The notes below the pieces were generated by a model that did not search any database, was not told the origin of the DNA, and saw only the letters and a list, made by a program, of their open reading frames with translations. The position numbers and the translations under genes were made by a program. A DNA stretch of 64,000 bases, taken from positions 62,001-126,000 of the forward strand of contig NZ_JAJEWI010000006.1 of assembly GCF_020687785.1 (NCBI RefSeq). The letters run 5' to 3'. Source of the stretch: Sphingopyxis yananensis. GTDB lineage: Bacteria; Pseudomonadota; Alphaproteobacteria; Sphingomonadales; Sphingomonadaceae. Below, piece after piece: positions 37,971 through 46,926 of the stretch; positions within the stretch are counted from its first letter, which is position 1, and each line of letters begins with the position of its first letter.

Positions 37971-38078
37971 CGATCGGGCGTGTGCCAAGGCTTGCCCCCC
38001 TTCCGGCCCTGTGCCGCGCCCGATCACCCCTAGCGTAGCGCCCGCTGCCCAACCGCCACCTGCCCGATCGTTGGGCAG
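37971..38078 (+). repeat. Alternative hairpins in the pstS-pstC spacer
   Basis: Segment 37972-37980 (GATCGGGCG) is perfectly complementary to 38017-38025, and the overlapping 37971-37979 (CGATCGGGC) is perfectly complementary to 38062-38070. The second partner also lies in the loop of another perfect stem, 38045-38053 with 38070-38078 (CTGCCCAAC/GTTGGGCAG). The pairings exclude one another, so the spacer can form at least two structures. Likely roles are protecting the pstS message or attenuating read-through into pstC. Confidence 0.55.
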
Positions 38079-38117
38079 ATATGCGGCGGGCCAGACGGCC
38101 ATGAAGATGAGGACCCT

Positions 38118-39494
38118 GTGACCTTCAACGCCGCCGCCCTGCTATTGCTTGTTGCAGGCCTTGCGCTGATTGGCTGGCTTGCCGGCCGCGCGCGATCGGT
38201 CTTGCTGGCGCACCGCGCCGGTAACAAGCTGCATTCGCGCCCACAATATCACGGCTGGTATGTCGCATTGTGGCTGTTCGCGCCCGCGATCTTGTTCCTG
38301 ACCATATGGTCGGCGGTATCGCCCGCCTTGGTGACCAACACTGTGCTGGACAGCCCCGCCGCGCAAAACCTGCCGCAATTTGGCTTTGAACGCGCCGCCA
38401 TTTTGGCCGACGCTCGCGCGGTGGCACAGGGCAAGCAGGACATCGTCCGGCTGGAAAAATCTGCCCCACTGGTCCGCCCTTATGTTCAAGCAACGCGTCA
38501 ATATGCCCTGATCGGCATCAGCGCGATGTTTGCTTTGGCACTGGCGGGCGGTCTTTATGCCTTCACGCGCATTCGCCCCGAATTTCGGGCCCGTTCGCGG
38601 GTTGAAAAAATCGTCATGGTGGCGCTGATCTTGGCGTCTTTGGTGGCGATTTTGACGACATTCGGCATTGTCTTGTCATTACTGTTTGAATCCATTCGTT
38701 TTTTCAAACTGGTGTCGCCAAGTGAATTGCTGTTTGGCACCCAATGGAACCCGCAAAGCGGCGCGCCCGTCAAAGACACATTTGGCGGCATTCCCCTATT
38801 TTGGGGCACCGTGCTGATCGGCGCGATTATCGCCATGATCGTCGCCATTCCCATCGGCATGATGACCGCCGTTTACCTGACCCAATATGCCAAGCCGGTG
38901 GTGCGCAAATGGGTCAAGCCCTTGCTGGAAATTCTGGCTGGTGTTCCCACCGTGGTTTATGGCTATTTCGCCGCGCTGACCGTCGCCCCGATGCTGCGCG
39001 AATTTGCGGTAATGATCGGCATTTCCAACGCATCGACCGAAAGCGCCCTTGCCGCCGGCATTGTGATGGGCGTGATGATCATTCCATTCGTATCGTCCAT
39101 GGCCGACGACAGCATCAACGCCGTGCCCCAATCGATGCGCGACGGCAGCTTGGCCTTGGGCGCGACGCCCAATGAAACCATCCGCCAAGTGTTGATCCCC
39201 GCCGCGCTGCCTGGCGTGATGGGCGGCATTTTGCTGGCCGTCAGCCGCGCCATTGGTGAAACCATGATCGTGGTGATGGCCGCTGGTTTGTCGGCCAATC
39301 TGACCGCCAATCCCTTTTCCAGCGTCACGACCGTGACGGCTCAGATCGTCAAATTGCTGACAGGCGATCAGGAATTCGATAGCGCCAAAACGCTTGCCGC
39401 TTTTGCGCTGGGTCTGGTCTTGTTCACGGTGACGCTGCTTCTCAACATCGTCGCTCTGCGCATCGTCAAAAAGTATCGCGAAGCTTATGACTAA
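38118..39494 (+). CDS. pstC: Phosphate ABC transporter permease PstC (long form)
   Basis: Inner-membrane permease of the phosphate importer. The 458-residue protein is about 140 longer than E. coli PstC (319). The conserved permease core is in the C-terminal part, with LFGTQWNPQ and the EAA-type coupling loop GASP-equivalent region (ALGATPNETIRQVLIPAALPG). The N-terminal 190 residues hold extra membrane helices and a soluble stretch, a form I know mainly from alphaproteobacteria. Start is GTG with GAGGA upstream. It overlaps pstA by eight bases, indicating coupled translation. Confidence 0.93.
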   Translation: MTFNAAALLLLVAGLALIGWLAGRARSVLLAHRAGNKLHSRPQYHGWYVALWLFAPAILFLTIWSAVSPALVTNTVLDSPAAQNLPQFGFERAAILADARAVAQGKQDIVRLEKSAPLVRPYVQATRQYALIGISAMFALALAGGLYAFTRIRPEFRARSRVEKIVMVALILASLVAILTTFGIVLSLLFESIRFFKLVSPSELLFGTQWNPQSGAPVKDTFGGIPLFWGTVLIGAIIAMIVAIPIGMMTAVYLTQYAKPVVRKWVKPLLEILAGVPTVVYGYFAALTVAPMLREFAVMIGISNASTESALAAGIVMGVMIIPFVSSMADDSINAVPQSMRDGSLALGATPNETIRQVLIPAALPGVMGGILLAVSRAIGETMIVVMAAGLSANLTANPFSSVTTVTAQIVKLLTGDQEFDSAKTLAAFALGLVLFTVTLLLNIVALRIVKKYREAYD

Positions 39495-40743
39495 CCCCAC
39501 CTCCCCCACCGATTGGAAGGGTCAGGTGATGCAGAAACGCATCGCTGGCCGCTATGCCGCAGAACGTCGGTTCAAGCTGTTCGGCTTGATCGCGGTATTA
39601 TTGTCGGGTGCGTTTCTGGCCTTTTTGCTGATCACCATGGTCGGCAATGGCGCGCGCGGTTTCACCTATACTCATGTATCGGTGCCGATTGACTTCAAGG
39701 CCATGCCTTTGAATATCGACAAAGACCGCCTTGATGACGCCGATGCCGATCAGGTCATCGCCAACAGCGGCTTGTCAGATCTCGTGACCTTCGCCGCCGA
39801 AGAAGCCCTTGGCCCTGACGCGGCCAAGCTGATTTCAGAAAATGCGTGGAAAGAAGTTCGCACTGCGATCAAAGATGATCCAGAATTGCTGAACGGACGC
39901 CATGTCTTTGAATTGCCTGCATCCAGCGCCGTTGACATTGCCGCCAAAAATGGCACGAAAAGCGATGTATCGGCGCTGGCCGCACAGTTGAAACAAGACG
40001 GTAAATTGTCGACGGGCATTCACTGGCCCTTCTTCCGCAACGCCGATGCCACCGACCCAGCGGTGGCGGGCATTTGGGGTGCGTTAAAAGGGTCCATCCT
40101 GACGATCCTGATCGCCTTTGCCATCGCCTTTCCAACCGGTGTCTTGGCGGCCCTATACCTAGAGGAATTCGCCCCCAAGAACCGCCTGACCGATTGGATT
40201 GAGGTTTCGATCAACAATCTGGCCGCCGTTCCGTCGATCATCTTTGGTTTGTTGGCGCTGGCGGTGTTCATCAATTGGTTCGGCTTTTGCCAAGCCAGTG
40301 CGCTGGTTGGCGGCATGACTTTGGCCCTGATGACCATGCCCGTCATCGTGATTGCGGCGCGCAACGCCATCAAGGCCGTGCCGCCATCCATCCGCGATGC
40401 GGCGCTGGGCATTGGCGCCAGCCCCGTTCAGGTGGTGTTTCACCATGTTTTGCCGCTGGCTTTGCCGGGTATTTTGACGGGCACGATCATTGGCATGGCC
40501 CGCGCCTTGGGGGAAACCGCCCCGTTGCTGCTGATTGGTATGCGCGCCTTTATCGGCGATGTGCCCAGCGGCCTTTGCTCGCCATCCACTGTCCTGCCGA
40601 TGCAGATCTTCTTGTGGTCGGACGAAGTGGATCGCGGCTTTGTGGAAAAAACATCGGCGGCTATCATCGTCCTGCTCTTTGTGCTGCTGTCGATGAACGC
40701 CATTGCCATCTATCTTCGTAACAAATTTGAAAAGCGTTGGTAA
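39487..40743 (+). CDS. pstA: Phosphate ABC transporter permease PstA (long form)
   Basis: Second permease of the phosphate importer. The 418-residue protein has the permease core in the second half, with [31 protein letters not shown] and the coupling motif [23 protein letters not shown]. The first 195 residues carry one membrane helix (about 33-55) and a large soluble domain of the DUF3333 type found in alphaproteobacterial PstA. E. coli PstA is 296 residues. The start overlaps pstC by eight bases; the stop is three bases before the pstB ATG, so all three are coupled. Confidence 0.93.
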   Translation: MTNPTSPTDWKGQVMQKRIAGRYAAERRFKLFGLIAVLLSGAFLAFLLITMVGNGARGFTYTHVSVPIDFKAMPLNIDKDRLDDADADQVIANSGLSDLVTFAAEEALGPDAAKLISENAWKEVRTAIKDDPELLNGRHVFELPASSAVDIAAKNGTKSDVSALAAQLKQDGKLSTGIHWPFFRNADATDPAVAGIWGALKGSILTILIAFAIAFPTGVLAALYLEEFAPKNRLTDWIEVSINNLAAVPSIIFGLLALAVFINWFGFCQASALVGGMTLALMTMPVIVIAARNAIKAVPPSIRDAALGIGASPVQVVFHHVLPLALPGILTGTIIGMARALGETAPLLLIGMRAFIGDVPSGLCSPSTVLPMQIFLWSDEVDRGFVEKTSAAIIVLLFVLLSMNAIAIYLRNKFEKRW

Positions 40744-40745
40744 TC

Positions 40746-41537
40746 ATGACCGATATGACTTCATCCGAACTCTACATTGCCGACCCCAAGATGACGGCGC
40801 AAAATGTGAATGTTTTTTATGGCGAAAAACAGGCCATTAAAAATGTCTCCATTGACGTCAGCACCGACTTGGTCACCGCCTTCATCGGCCCATCGGGTTG
40901 CGGCAAATCAACCTTTTTGCGCACGCTGAACCGCATGAACGACACGGTCGCGGGTGCCCGTGTCGAAGGGAAAATCATGCTGGAGGGCGAGGATATTTAC
41001 GCGCCCTCCATGGACGTGGTGCAATTGCGCGCCCGCGTCGGCATGGTGTTCCAAAAACCCAACCCCTTCCCCAAATCCATTTATGACAATGTGGCCTATG
41101 GCCCGCGCATTCATGGCTTGGCCCCCAGCAAAGCCGATATGGATGTCGTGGTCGAAAAGGCCCTGACCCGCGCCGGATTGTGGGACGAAGTGAAGGACCG
41201 CTTGGGCGAAAGCGGCACCGCCTTGTCGGGTGGTCAGCAACAGCGATTGTGCATCGCCCGCGCCATTGCGGTCGACCCCGAAGTGATTTTGATGGACGAG
41301 CCTTGCTCGGCGCTTGACCCCATCGCCACCGCCAAGATCGAGGAGCTGATCCACGATTTGCGCGGCAAATTCGCCATTGTGATTGTGACGCATAATATGC
41401 AGCAAGCCGCCCGAGTGTCACAGCGCACCGCCTTCTTCCATCTGGGAACCTTGGTGGAATATGGCAAGACGACAGATATTTTCACCAATCCCAAACAAGA
41501 ACGCACCAAAGATTATATCACCGGTCGTTACGGTTAA
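40746..41537 (+). CDS. pstB: Phosphate ABC transporter ATPase PstB
   Basis: Cytoplasmic ATPase energising phosphate import. The protein has Walker [10 protein letters not shown] near residue 50, Q-loop [18 protein letters not shown] (typical of PstB), signature [14 protein letters not shown], Walker [14 protein letters not shown] and the H-loop THNMQQA. The length (263) is normal. The ATG at 40746 is chosen over a TTG inside pstA; a second ATG follows three codons later and the ribosome site is weak. It is fourth in pstS-C-A-B-phoU-phoB. Confidence 0.96.
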   Translation: MTDMTSSELYIADPKMTAQNVNVFYGEKQAIKNVSIDVSTDLVTAFIGPSGCGKSTFLRTLNRMNDTVAGARVEGKIMLEGEDIYAPSMDVVQLRARVGMVFQKPNPFPKSIYDNVAYGPRIHGLAPSKADMDVVVEKALTRAGLWDEVKDRLGESGTALSGGQQQRLCIARAIAVDPEVILMDEPCSALDPIATAKIEELIHDLRGKFAIVIVTHNMQQAARVSQRTAFFHLGTLVEYGKTTDIFTNPKQERTKDYITGRYG

Positions 41538-41563
41538 TCGCGCGCCTGAAAGGACGTTGGATT

Positions 41564-42280
41564 ATGGCAATTGTAAATGATCATACGGTCAAAGCATTTG
41601 ACGATGATTTAAACCGCTTGCGCGGCCTCATCAGCGAAATGGGTGGCCGCGCCGAACAAGCGCTGCGTCAAGCAATGACCGCGCTCAGCACCGGCGACTT
41701 GGAACTGGCGGCCCGCGTGGTCGAAGGCGACAAGCAAATTGACGCCTTGGAGGCAGAGGTCGAGCAACTCGCGGTGCAAACCATCGCGCTGCGTGCGCCA
41801 ATGGCCGACGATTTGCGCGAAATGATCGCGGCTTTGAAAATCGTCTCCGTCGTGGAGCGCATGGGTGACTATGCGAAAAACATCGCCAAGCGCGTGGCCC
41901 AATTTGACCAAAGCCGCCGCATCGACACCGTGCCTTTGCTGGTCAGCATGTCGAATTTGGTGGTCGAACTGATCCGAGACGCGCTCGACAGCTTTGCCGC
42001 CCGTGATGCGGATTTGGCCGTTGATGTCACCATCCGCGACAAAGCGGTGGACGATTATTACAACAGCATCTTTCGCACCCAAGTGACGTTCATGATGGAA
42101 AATCCGCGCTACATTACCGAAAGCGCGCATTTGCTTTTCATCGCCAAAAATCTGGAACGCGTCGGCGACCATGCGACCAACATCGCGGAAATGGTTTATT
42201 ATGTCGTGAAGGGCGAACGGATGGAGGAACGCGAACGCGGCCCAACACCCGAAGATAACAGCATCATAGCGGGGGAATAA
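41564..42280 (+). CDS. phoU: Phosphate signalling regulator PhoU
   Basis: Negative regulator that links PstSCAB to the PhoR/PhoB two-component system and modulates phosphate uptake. The 238-residue protein is all alpha-helical with two PhoU repeats: MGGRAEQALRQAMTAL and the RAPMADDLREMIAALKIV motif in the first, and the NSIFRTQVTFMMENP and LERVGDHATNIAEMVYY block in the second. The E/D-xxx-D metal-binding residues typical of PhoU repeats are present. It lies 26 bases after pstB and four before phoB, fitting a single operon. Confidence 0.95.
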   Translation: MAIVNDHTVKAFDDDLNRLRGLISEMGGRAEQALRQAMTALSTGDLELAARVVEGDKQIDALEAEVEQLAVQTIALRAPMADDLREMIAALKIVSVVERMGDYAKNIAKRVAQFDQSRRIDTVPLLVSMSNLVVELIRDALDSFAARDADLAVDVTIRDKAVDDYYNSIFRTQVTFMMENPRYITESAHLLFIAKNLERVGDHATNIAEMVYYVVKGERMEERERGPTPEDNSIIAGE

Positions 42281-42284
42281 TCCC

Positions 42285-42974
42285 ATGCCACAGCCCGATT
42301 TATTGCTTATCGAAGATGATGAGGCGATCGCCGAATTGATCGTGTGGCACTTTGCCCGCGAAGGCTATAGCGTGCGCCAAACGCCCGACGGCGAACAAGC
42401 GCTGATCTTGGTCGAAGAACGGGTGCCAGACATTGTCCTGCTCGACTGGATGATCGAAAGCCTCCCGGGCATCGAAGTGTGTCGCCGCATTCGCCGCAAC
42501 CCCAAATCCGCCAATGTGCCCATCATCATGTTGACAGCGCGCGGCGAAGAGGAAGACCGTATTCGCGGGCTGGAAACCGGCGCGGATGACTATGTCACCA
42601 AGCCCTTCAGCCCCCGCGAATTGGTGGCCCGCGTTTCGGCGGTCCTACGCCGCTTGCGCCCTGCCTTGGCGGGCGAAACCCTAGCCTATAGCGATATCGA
42701 ATTGGACAGTGTGTCGCACAAGGTGGTGCGCGCTGGGCAAATCGTCACCATGGGGCCAACGGAATTTCGCTTGCTGCGCCATTTTATGGAACATCCAGGC
42801 CGCGTCTTTTCCCGCGTCCAATTGCTGGACAGCGTGTGGGGACAAGATAGCGATATTGAACTGCGGACCGTCGACGTGCATATCCGCCGTCTGCGCAAAG
42901 CGATCAACCTGCCAGACACCAAGGATATTATCCGCACCGTGCGTTCGGCGGGCTATGCGCTGGACGCCAACTAG
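42285..42974 (+). CDS. phoB: Phosphate regulon response regulator PhoB
   Basis: OmpR-family response regulator that binds Pho boxes under phosphate limitation. The 229-residue protein has the receiver acidic pocket EDDE near residue 10-13, phosphorylatable Asp54 in LLDWMI and conserved Lys in VTKPFSP. The C-terminal winged helix has GPTEFRLLRHFMEHPG and the recognition helix region RTVDVHIRRLRKAI. It is last in the operon, ending in a strong terminator. The cognate kinase PhoR is not in this window. Boxes found before pstS, the DUF5343 gene and the porin are its candidate targets. Confidence 0.95.
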   Translation: MPQPDLLLIEDDEAIAELIVWHFAREGYSVRQTPDGEQALILVEERVPDIVLLDWMIESLPGIEVCRRIRRNPKSANVPIIMLTARGEEEDRIRGLETGADDYVTKPFSPRELVARVSAVLRRLRPALAGETLAYSDIELDSVSHKVVRAGQIVTMGPTEFRLLRHFMEHPGRVFSRVQLLDSVWGQDSDIELRTVDVHIRRLRKAINLPDTKDIIRTVRSAGYALDAN

Positions 42975-42998
42975 CCGCCTAGCCTATGATAGAATGAT

Positions 42999-43036
42999 AA
43001 AAAGCCCGCTTTTCAATGATGAAAAGCGGGCTTTTT
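42999..43036. terminator. Bidirectional terminator between phoB and the porin gene
   Basis: A perfect 16-base stem (AAAAAGCCCGCTTTTC and its complement) with a six-base loop, with A and T runs on both sides. Confidence 0.9.
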
Positions 43037-43056
43037 ATTCCTATGACCCCAGAAGC

Positions 43057-44487
43057 TTAGAAATCAATTTGGGTGCGGAGCCCAAATGTGTCGGCCTGAT
43101 ATTCCCGATCCCCATTGGCCGCTGCAACACGGGCATCGCTGATCCACAGCTTGCCATAATTGGCAGTCAGGCGAACATAATCCATGGGCGCCCACACAAG
43201 TGACAACCATGCCGCTTGCTGCTTGCCACCCGTGATATCGACATCATTCAGGTCCAAATGGTCATAACGCAAATTGACCTCTATCGCGCCGGGGCCACCT
43301 TTGTGAATTGGGTTCGACGGTTTCAACCGATCAAAGGCCCCCTCTTTATATCCACGGCTGTCGCCCTTGGTTAGCACCATACCGACCTCGGCATATCCGC
43401 CAAAGAATGTGGGGTTCGCACCATCGACACGTTGAACCTTTTGCCAATATCCTTCTGCCGTCGCATGGAATGGGCCGTGGCGAACGGAACCCTCCAGCCC
43501 CCAGCTTCGTTCGCCCTTGGCCGCAATATTTCCTGTATCAACCAATCGGAGGTCCGTTGTATGCGCGCCAGGCCGTGCGCGGTACCGCACGCTGGCGTCA
43601 GCATCGTTCAAATCCCGCATGTGCAAGGATCCGCCCAAATGCAATTGGGTTTTATCCCCCAGTTTCGGCGACCAGACCGCACGTCCATCGGCGGCGAAAC
43701 TATTGTTGCGATCGTCCAGCAAATCCGATGCATTGGCACCAAATACCCCGCCTTGCAGCAATATGTCGTCCTTGGCATATTCCGCCGACAAGCCAACGCG
43801 CCGTTCAAAACCAAAGGCTTGGGAAATAGTGCTTCGTTCCATCATCGACGTAAACAGGTCGCTGGTCATTTCCTCCAGCCCCCAAAATGTCTTTACCTGC
43901 CCCACCGTCAGGCTCAACGGACCGGTGCCATAACTGATATAGCCGTCGGTTAATTCTGCGTCGACGCCCGCCAGATCAAATTCCAGCCGATATCCAAAAC
44001 CACCGGGCACCGTGCCATCCACGCCCAAATAGAGGCGGCGAAACTCTGTCCGGAAACCGCCGCGATCCTCTGTCACGCCGGTTGGGGTATCCACGCTGGC
44101 CATATCGACCTGCAAACGGCCCCGCGGCTTGAAACTCCAGCCGTCATCACGCTTCCATTCCGGCGCGCCGCGCCAATTCACGCTTGTTTCTGGCTTTGCT
44201 GAGGAAGCAGCAGCGGGCGCGGCGGCGACCATATTGCCGCCCGCAACGACAGGTTCAGCGGCGGACGCAACAATGGGCGCTGAAATGGATGCTGGTGCGG
44301 ACGCCCCTTCCAGCGCATCCAATCGACGCTGCATTTTTTCCATCTGAGCGCGCATATTTTCCAATTCCGCGCGCAGCGCAGCCGCATCATCACCAGTCGC
44401 AACCTGCGCCTCCGACTGGGCGGCCGCCATTGCTGGTGAAGCCAGCATGCTAGTTCCCAGAATAGTAAAGAGAAATAGTCTTCGCAT
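43057..44487 (-). CDS. Phosphate-selective porin OprP/OprO family
   Basis: Outer-membrane beta-barrel of the anion-selective OprP/OprO family. The 476-residue protein has a signal peptide (to about MAAAQ), a short coiled-coil (ELENMRAQMEKMQRRLD, about 40-60) that is probably a trimer-forming or periplasmic segment, an Ala-rich linker, and a C-terminal barrel ending in Phe with strands such as GRLQVDMASVD, RRLYLGVDGTV and FGYRLEFDLAG. It converges on phoB and has a Pho-box-like repeat upstream, supporting phosphate uptake under starvation. Anion selectivity itself cannot be seen from sequence. Confidence 0.88.
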   Translation of the reverse strand: MRRLFLFTILGTSMLASPAMAAAQSEAQVATGDDAAALRAELENMRAQMEKMQRRLDALEGASAPASISAPIVASAAEPVVAGGNMVAAAPAAASSAKPETSVNWRGAPEWKRDDGWSFKPRGRLQVDMASVDTPTGVTEDRGGFRTEFRRLYLGVDGTVPGGFGYRLEFDLAGVDAELTDGYISYGTGPLSLTVGQVKTFWGLEEMTSDLFTSMMERSTISQAFGFERRVGLSAEYAKDDILLQGGVFGANASDLLDDRNNSFAADGRAVWSPKLGDKTQLHLGGSLHMRDLNDADASVRYRARPGAHTTDLRLVDTGNIAAKGERSWGLEGSVRHGPFHATAEGYWQKVQRVDGANPTFFGGYAEVGMVLTKGDSRGYKEGAFDRLKPSNPIHKGGPGAIEVNLRYDHLDLNDVDITGGKQQAAWLSLVWAPMDYVRLTANYGKLWISDARVAAANGDREYQADTFGLRTQIDF

Positions 44488-44537
44488 GCTACGGCTCCAC
44501 TCTCATCTTCAATGGGAGATGCTCCTAGGTGGATTAT

Positions 44538-44555
44538 ATGACAAATCAAAGACAG
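44538..44555 (-). promoter_or_regulatory. Pho-box-like repeat upstream of the porin
   Basis: Minus strand CTGTCTT-TGAT-TTGTCAT, a 7-4-7 direct repeat, lies 51 bases before the porin ATG. A perfect TATAAT (44533-44538) directly abuts it, closer than in a classical PhoB promoter. Confidence 0.55.
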
Positions 44556-44703
44556 TAATAAGTCCGCTTTATTTCATTCAGTTTTTTCCTGCCCTGCCAA
44601 GGCTGATGGCTTGTCTGCGCTTGCTGACACGCTAAGGAATAAGCTGATAGTCTATCCAGCTACAGAAAATGAACGCCATGGATAGCAAATTAGGGAGCAG
44701 AGA

Positions 44704-45609
44704 ATGACAATTTCGTTCGACGGACGCGTGGCCATTGTCACCGGAGCAGGTGGCGGTTTGGGCCGCGCCTATGCGCTGGAATTGGCCCGTCGGGGTGCCA
44801 AGGTGGTGGTCAATGATCTGGGCGGCGCACGCGATGGCACGGGCCACAGCGACGCTGCCTTGAAAGTGGTCGAAGAAATTCAGGCTGCTGGCGGTACGGC
44901 CATGTCCAACGGCGGCAATGTCGCTGACGCCCAGCAAATGGAAGAAATGGTCGCCAAAGCCAAGGAAACATGGGGCGGTGTGCACGTCCTCATCAACAAC
45001 GCCGGCATTTTGCGTGACAAAAGCTTTACCAAAATGACGATGGAGGATTTTAATCTGGTCCTTCAAGTTCACTTGCAAGGCAGCGCCAATGCCACCAAGG
45101 CCTGTTGGGATTTGATGCGCGAACAAGGCTATGGCCGCATTTTGATGACCGCATCGTCCACCGGCCTTTATGGCAATTTCGGCCAAGCCAATTATGGCGC
45201 CGCCAAGCTGGGCCTTGCGGGCCTGACCAAAACGCTGCACCTCGAAGGCGCGAAATATAATGTGCGCTGCAACACCATCGCGCCAGTGGCGGGAACCCGC
45301 ATGACCGAAGATATCTTCCCACCAGAATTGTTCGAAAAATTCACACCGGACAATGTGGTTCCTGCGGCCCTGTTCTTGGTCAGCGAAGACGCCCCATCGA
45401 ATATGATCATCGGCGCAGGCGCTGGTGCCTATCATGCCGCCTTTGTCACCGCGACACCGGGCATCGCCTTGCCCGAAGACCAACGCACCCCCGAAGGCAT
45501 TGCCGCGGCGTGGGATCAAATCATCGACCGCACGGGCGAAATCGTTCCCCAATCGGGCAGCGAACAGTCGATGATCGTCATGCAAGCTCTGCAAAAACTG
45601 GGCGCATAA
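44704..45609 (+). CDS. MFE-2-like short-chain dehydrogenase (3-hydroxyacyl-CoA type)
   Basis: A 301-residue NAD-dependent SDR. The cofactor motif [19 protein letters not shown] and the following NDLGGARDG are typical of the dehydrogenase half of peroxisomal multifunctional enzyme type 2, which oxidises 3-hydroxyacyl-CoA. NNAG, the catalytic Ser in the ASSTGLYG region and YGAAK with the Tyr-Lys pair are present. The C-terminal extension of about 50 residues fits this subgroup. It stands alone with a terminator; the fatty-acid role is inferred from the subfamily and fits the nearby glyoxylate enzyme. Confidence 0.85.
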   Translation: MTISFDGRVAIVTGAGGGLGRAYALELARRGAKVVVNDLGGARDGTGHSDAALKVVEEIQAAGGTAMSNGGNVADAQQMEEMVAKAKETWGGVHVLINNAGILRDKSFTKMTMEDFNLVLQVHLQGSANATKACWDLMREQGYGRILMTASSTGLYGNFGQANYGAAKLGLAGLTKTLHLEGAKYNVRCNTIAPVAGTRMTEDIFPPELFEKFTPDNVVPAALFLVSEDAPSNMIIGAGAGAYHAAFVTATPGIALPEDQRTPEGIAAAWDQIIDRTGEIVPQSGSEQSMIVMQALQKLGA

Positions 45610-45616
45610 TGGATAA

Positions 45617-45646
45617 AAACCGCCCATGGTTGGTCATGGGCGGTTT
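45617..45646 (+). terminator. Terminator of the MFE-2-like gene
   Basis: AAACCGCCCATG and CATGGGCGGTTT form a perfect twelve-base stem with a six-base loop, eight bases after the stop. Confidence 0.85.
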
Positions 45647-45695
45647 ATTATGATGGGGCCTCCTAGGACTTAGGCTCCTCGGCTTGCGGCCAGCC

Positions 45696-46043
45696 TTAAT
45701 CTTTAATGATTTTAATCAATTTCCGCTCAATAGGGGCCAAAATATTGGCCAATTCGTCCCCGCGCTTCAACACGGACCCAGCTTCGGATATCAGCGCCCA
45801 CATCCCCTGCCGATGACGCAGGACGGGGCGTTTTTCGATACGATATTCCGGACGCTCCGCCGCCCGACGAAAAGCAGAAAATATCGCCACGTCGCGGTGG
45901 AAATCCATGGCATAATCTTTCCAATGCCCCGCAGCGACCATCCGGCCATAAAGATCTAATATTCGGCCCAGCTCCAGCCGATCAAAGCCGATTTGCTGAA
46001 CAGCCCGAACCGGCATCACCGTCACATTGGGCGGAAGTGCCAT
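45696..46043 (-). CDS. DUF2794 domain protein
   Basis: A 115-residue cytoplasmic protein matching DUF2794, a family almost restricted to alphaproteobacteria: FDRLELGRILDLYGRMVAAG, WKDYAMDF, the AIFSAFRRAAERPEYRIEK block and LKRGDEL. The function is unknown. Its ATG overlaps the last base of the cysE stop codon, so the two are translationally coupled, which suggests a link to sulfur amino acid metabolism or merely co-transcription. Confidence 0.85.
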   Translation of the reverse strand: MALPPNVTVMPVRAVQQIGFDRLELGRILDLYGRMVAAGHWKDYAMDFHRDVAIFSAFRRAAERPEYRIEKRPVLRHRQGMWALISEAGSVLKRGDELANILAPIERKLIKIIKD

Positions 46044-46780
46044 TATGCGCTGATGCGATCGTCGCTGTCGGAATTGGGATCGCTGCTGTGATCGGAACGC
46101 TCAGCGCTATCCTCGTCGCCTTTCCGTTGCACAATCAACTGCGCGATTTGCTTTTGCAGCACCTCAAGCTGGCACTGCAATATTTCCAGCTTCTGCGTCG
46201 CTGGGTCGAAAATTTCGCTGCATGGCGTGCCATAGGGAACAAATTCCCGTGAATATTCGGTGGCATCGACCAAGGTCGAACGGGCGGGAATGCCAACCAT
46301 CACCGCGCCTTCGGGCACATCTTTGGTCACCACGGCATTGCTGCCGACGCGCGCACGGGGATTCACGGTGATGGGGCCCAATATCTGGGCACCCGCCCCA
46401 ACAATCACATCATCGCACAAGGTCGGGTGACGCTTGCCACCCACGCCATTGGCAGGGTCTGTTCCGCCCAAGGTAACACACTGATACAGCGTCACATTAT
46501 CGCCAATTTCAGCGGTTTCCCCAATGACGGTAAATCCATGGTCAATGAACAAATGGCGACCAATGGTCGCACCGGGGTGAATATCAATGGCGGTCAGCCA
46601 GCGGGATATATGGTTCACCAACCGCGCCAGAAAAAACATGCGCGCCACAAACAACCAATGGGCGATGCGGTGCATGCCCACGGCCAGCAAGCCGGGGTAT
46701 AGCAAAATTTCCCACCGAGAGCGCGGCGCAGGGTCGCGTGCCTTGATGGAATCGAGATAGGCGATCAGCCCTTGGAACAT
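46043..46780 (-). CDS. cysE: Serine O-acetyltransferase
   Basis: Makes O-acetylserine from serine and acetyl-CoA, the first step of cysteine synthesis. The 245-residue protein has the short N-terminal helical region of the EpsC-like form and the left-handed beta-helix: ATIGRHLFIDHGFTVIGETAEIGDNVTLYQ with the catalytic His, GGKRHPTLCDDV, and ARVGSNAVVTKDVPEGAVMVG. A C-terminal acidic, Asp/Ser-rich tail of about 30 residues follows and is not part of the core. ATG at 46780 has AGGGGA seven bases upstream. It is coupled to the DUF2794 gene. Confidence 0.93.
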   Translation of the reverse strand: MFQGLIAYLDSIKARDPAPRSRWEILLYPGLLAVGMHRIAHWLFVARMFFLARLVNHISRWLTAIDIHPGATIGRHLFIDHGFTVIGETAEIGDNVTLYQCVTLGGTDPANGVGGKRHPTLCDDVIVGAGAQILGPITVNPRARVGSNAVVTKDVPEGAVMVGIPARSTLVDATEYSREFVPYGTPCSEIFDPATQKLEILQCQLEVLQKQIAQLIVQRKGDEDSAERSDHSSDPNSDSDDRISA

Positions 46781-46926
46781 GCGTTCATCCCCTAAGCCCT
46801 GCTCCCCATGGATGCACGGCGGCACGTGTCATGCTGCGTAATTAAGACTTTCGACATGATATTTCCAGCCCCCAGCGGTTTTTCACGCCGGATGAAAATA
46901 TTTTTCTATATTTTATAGTGACTTAT

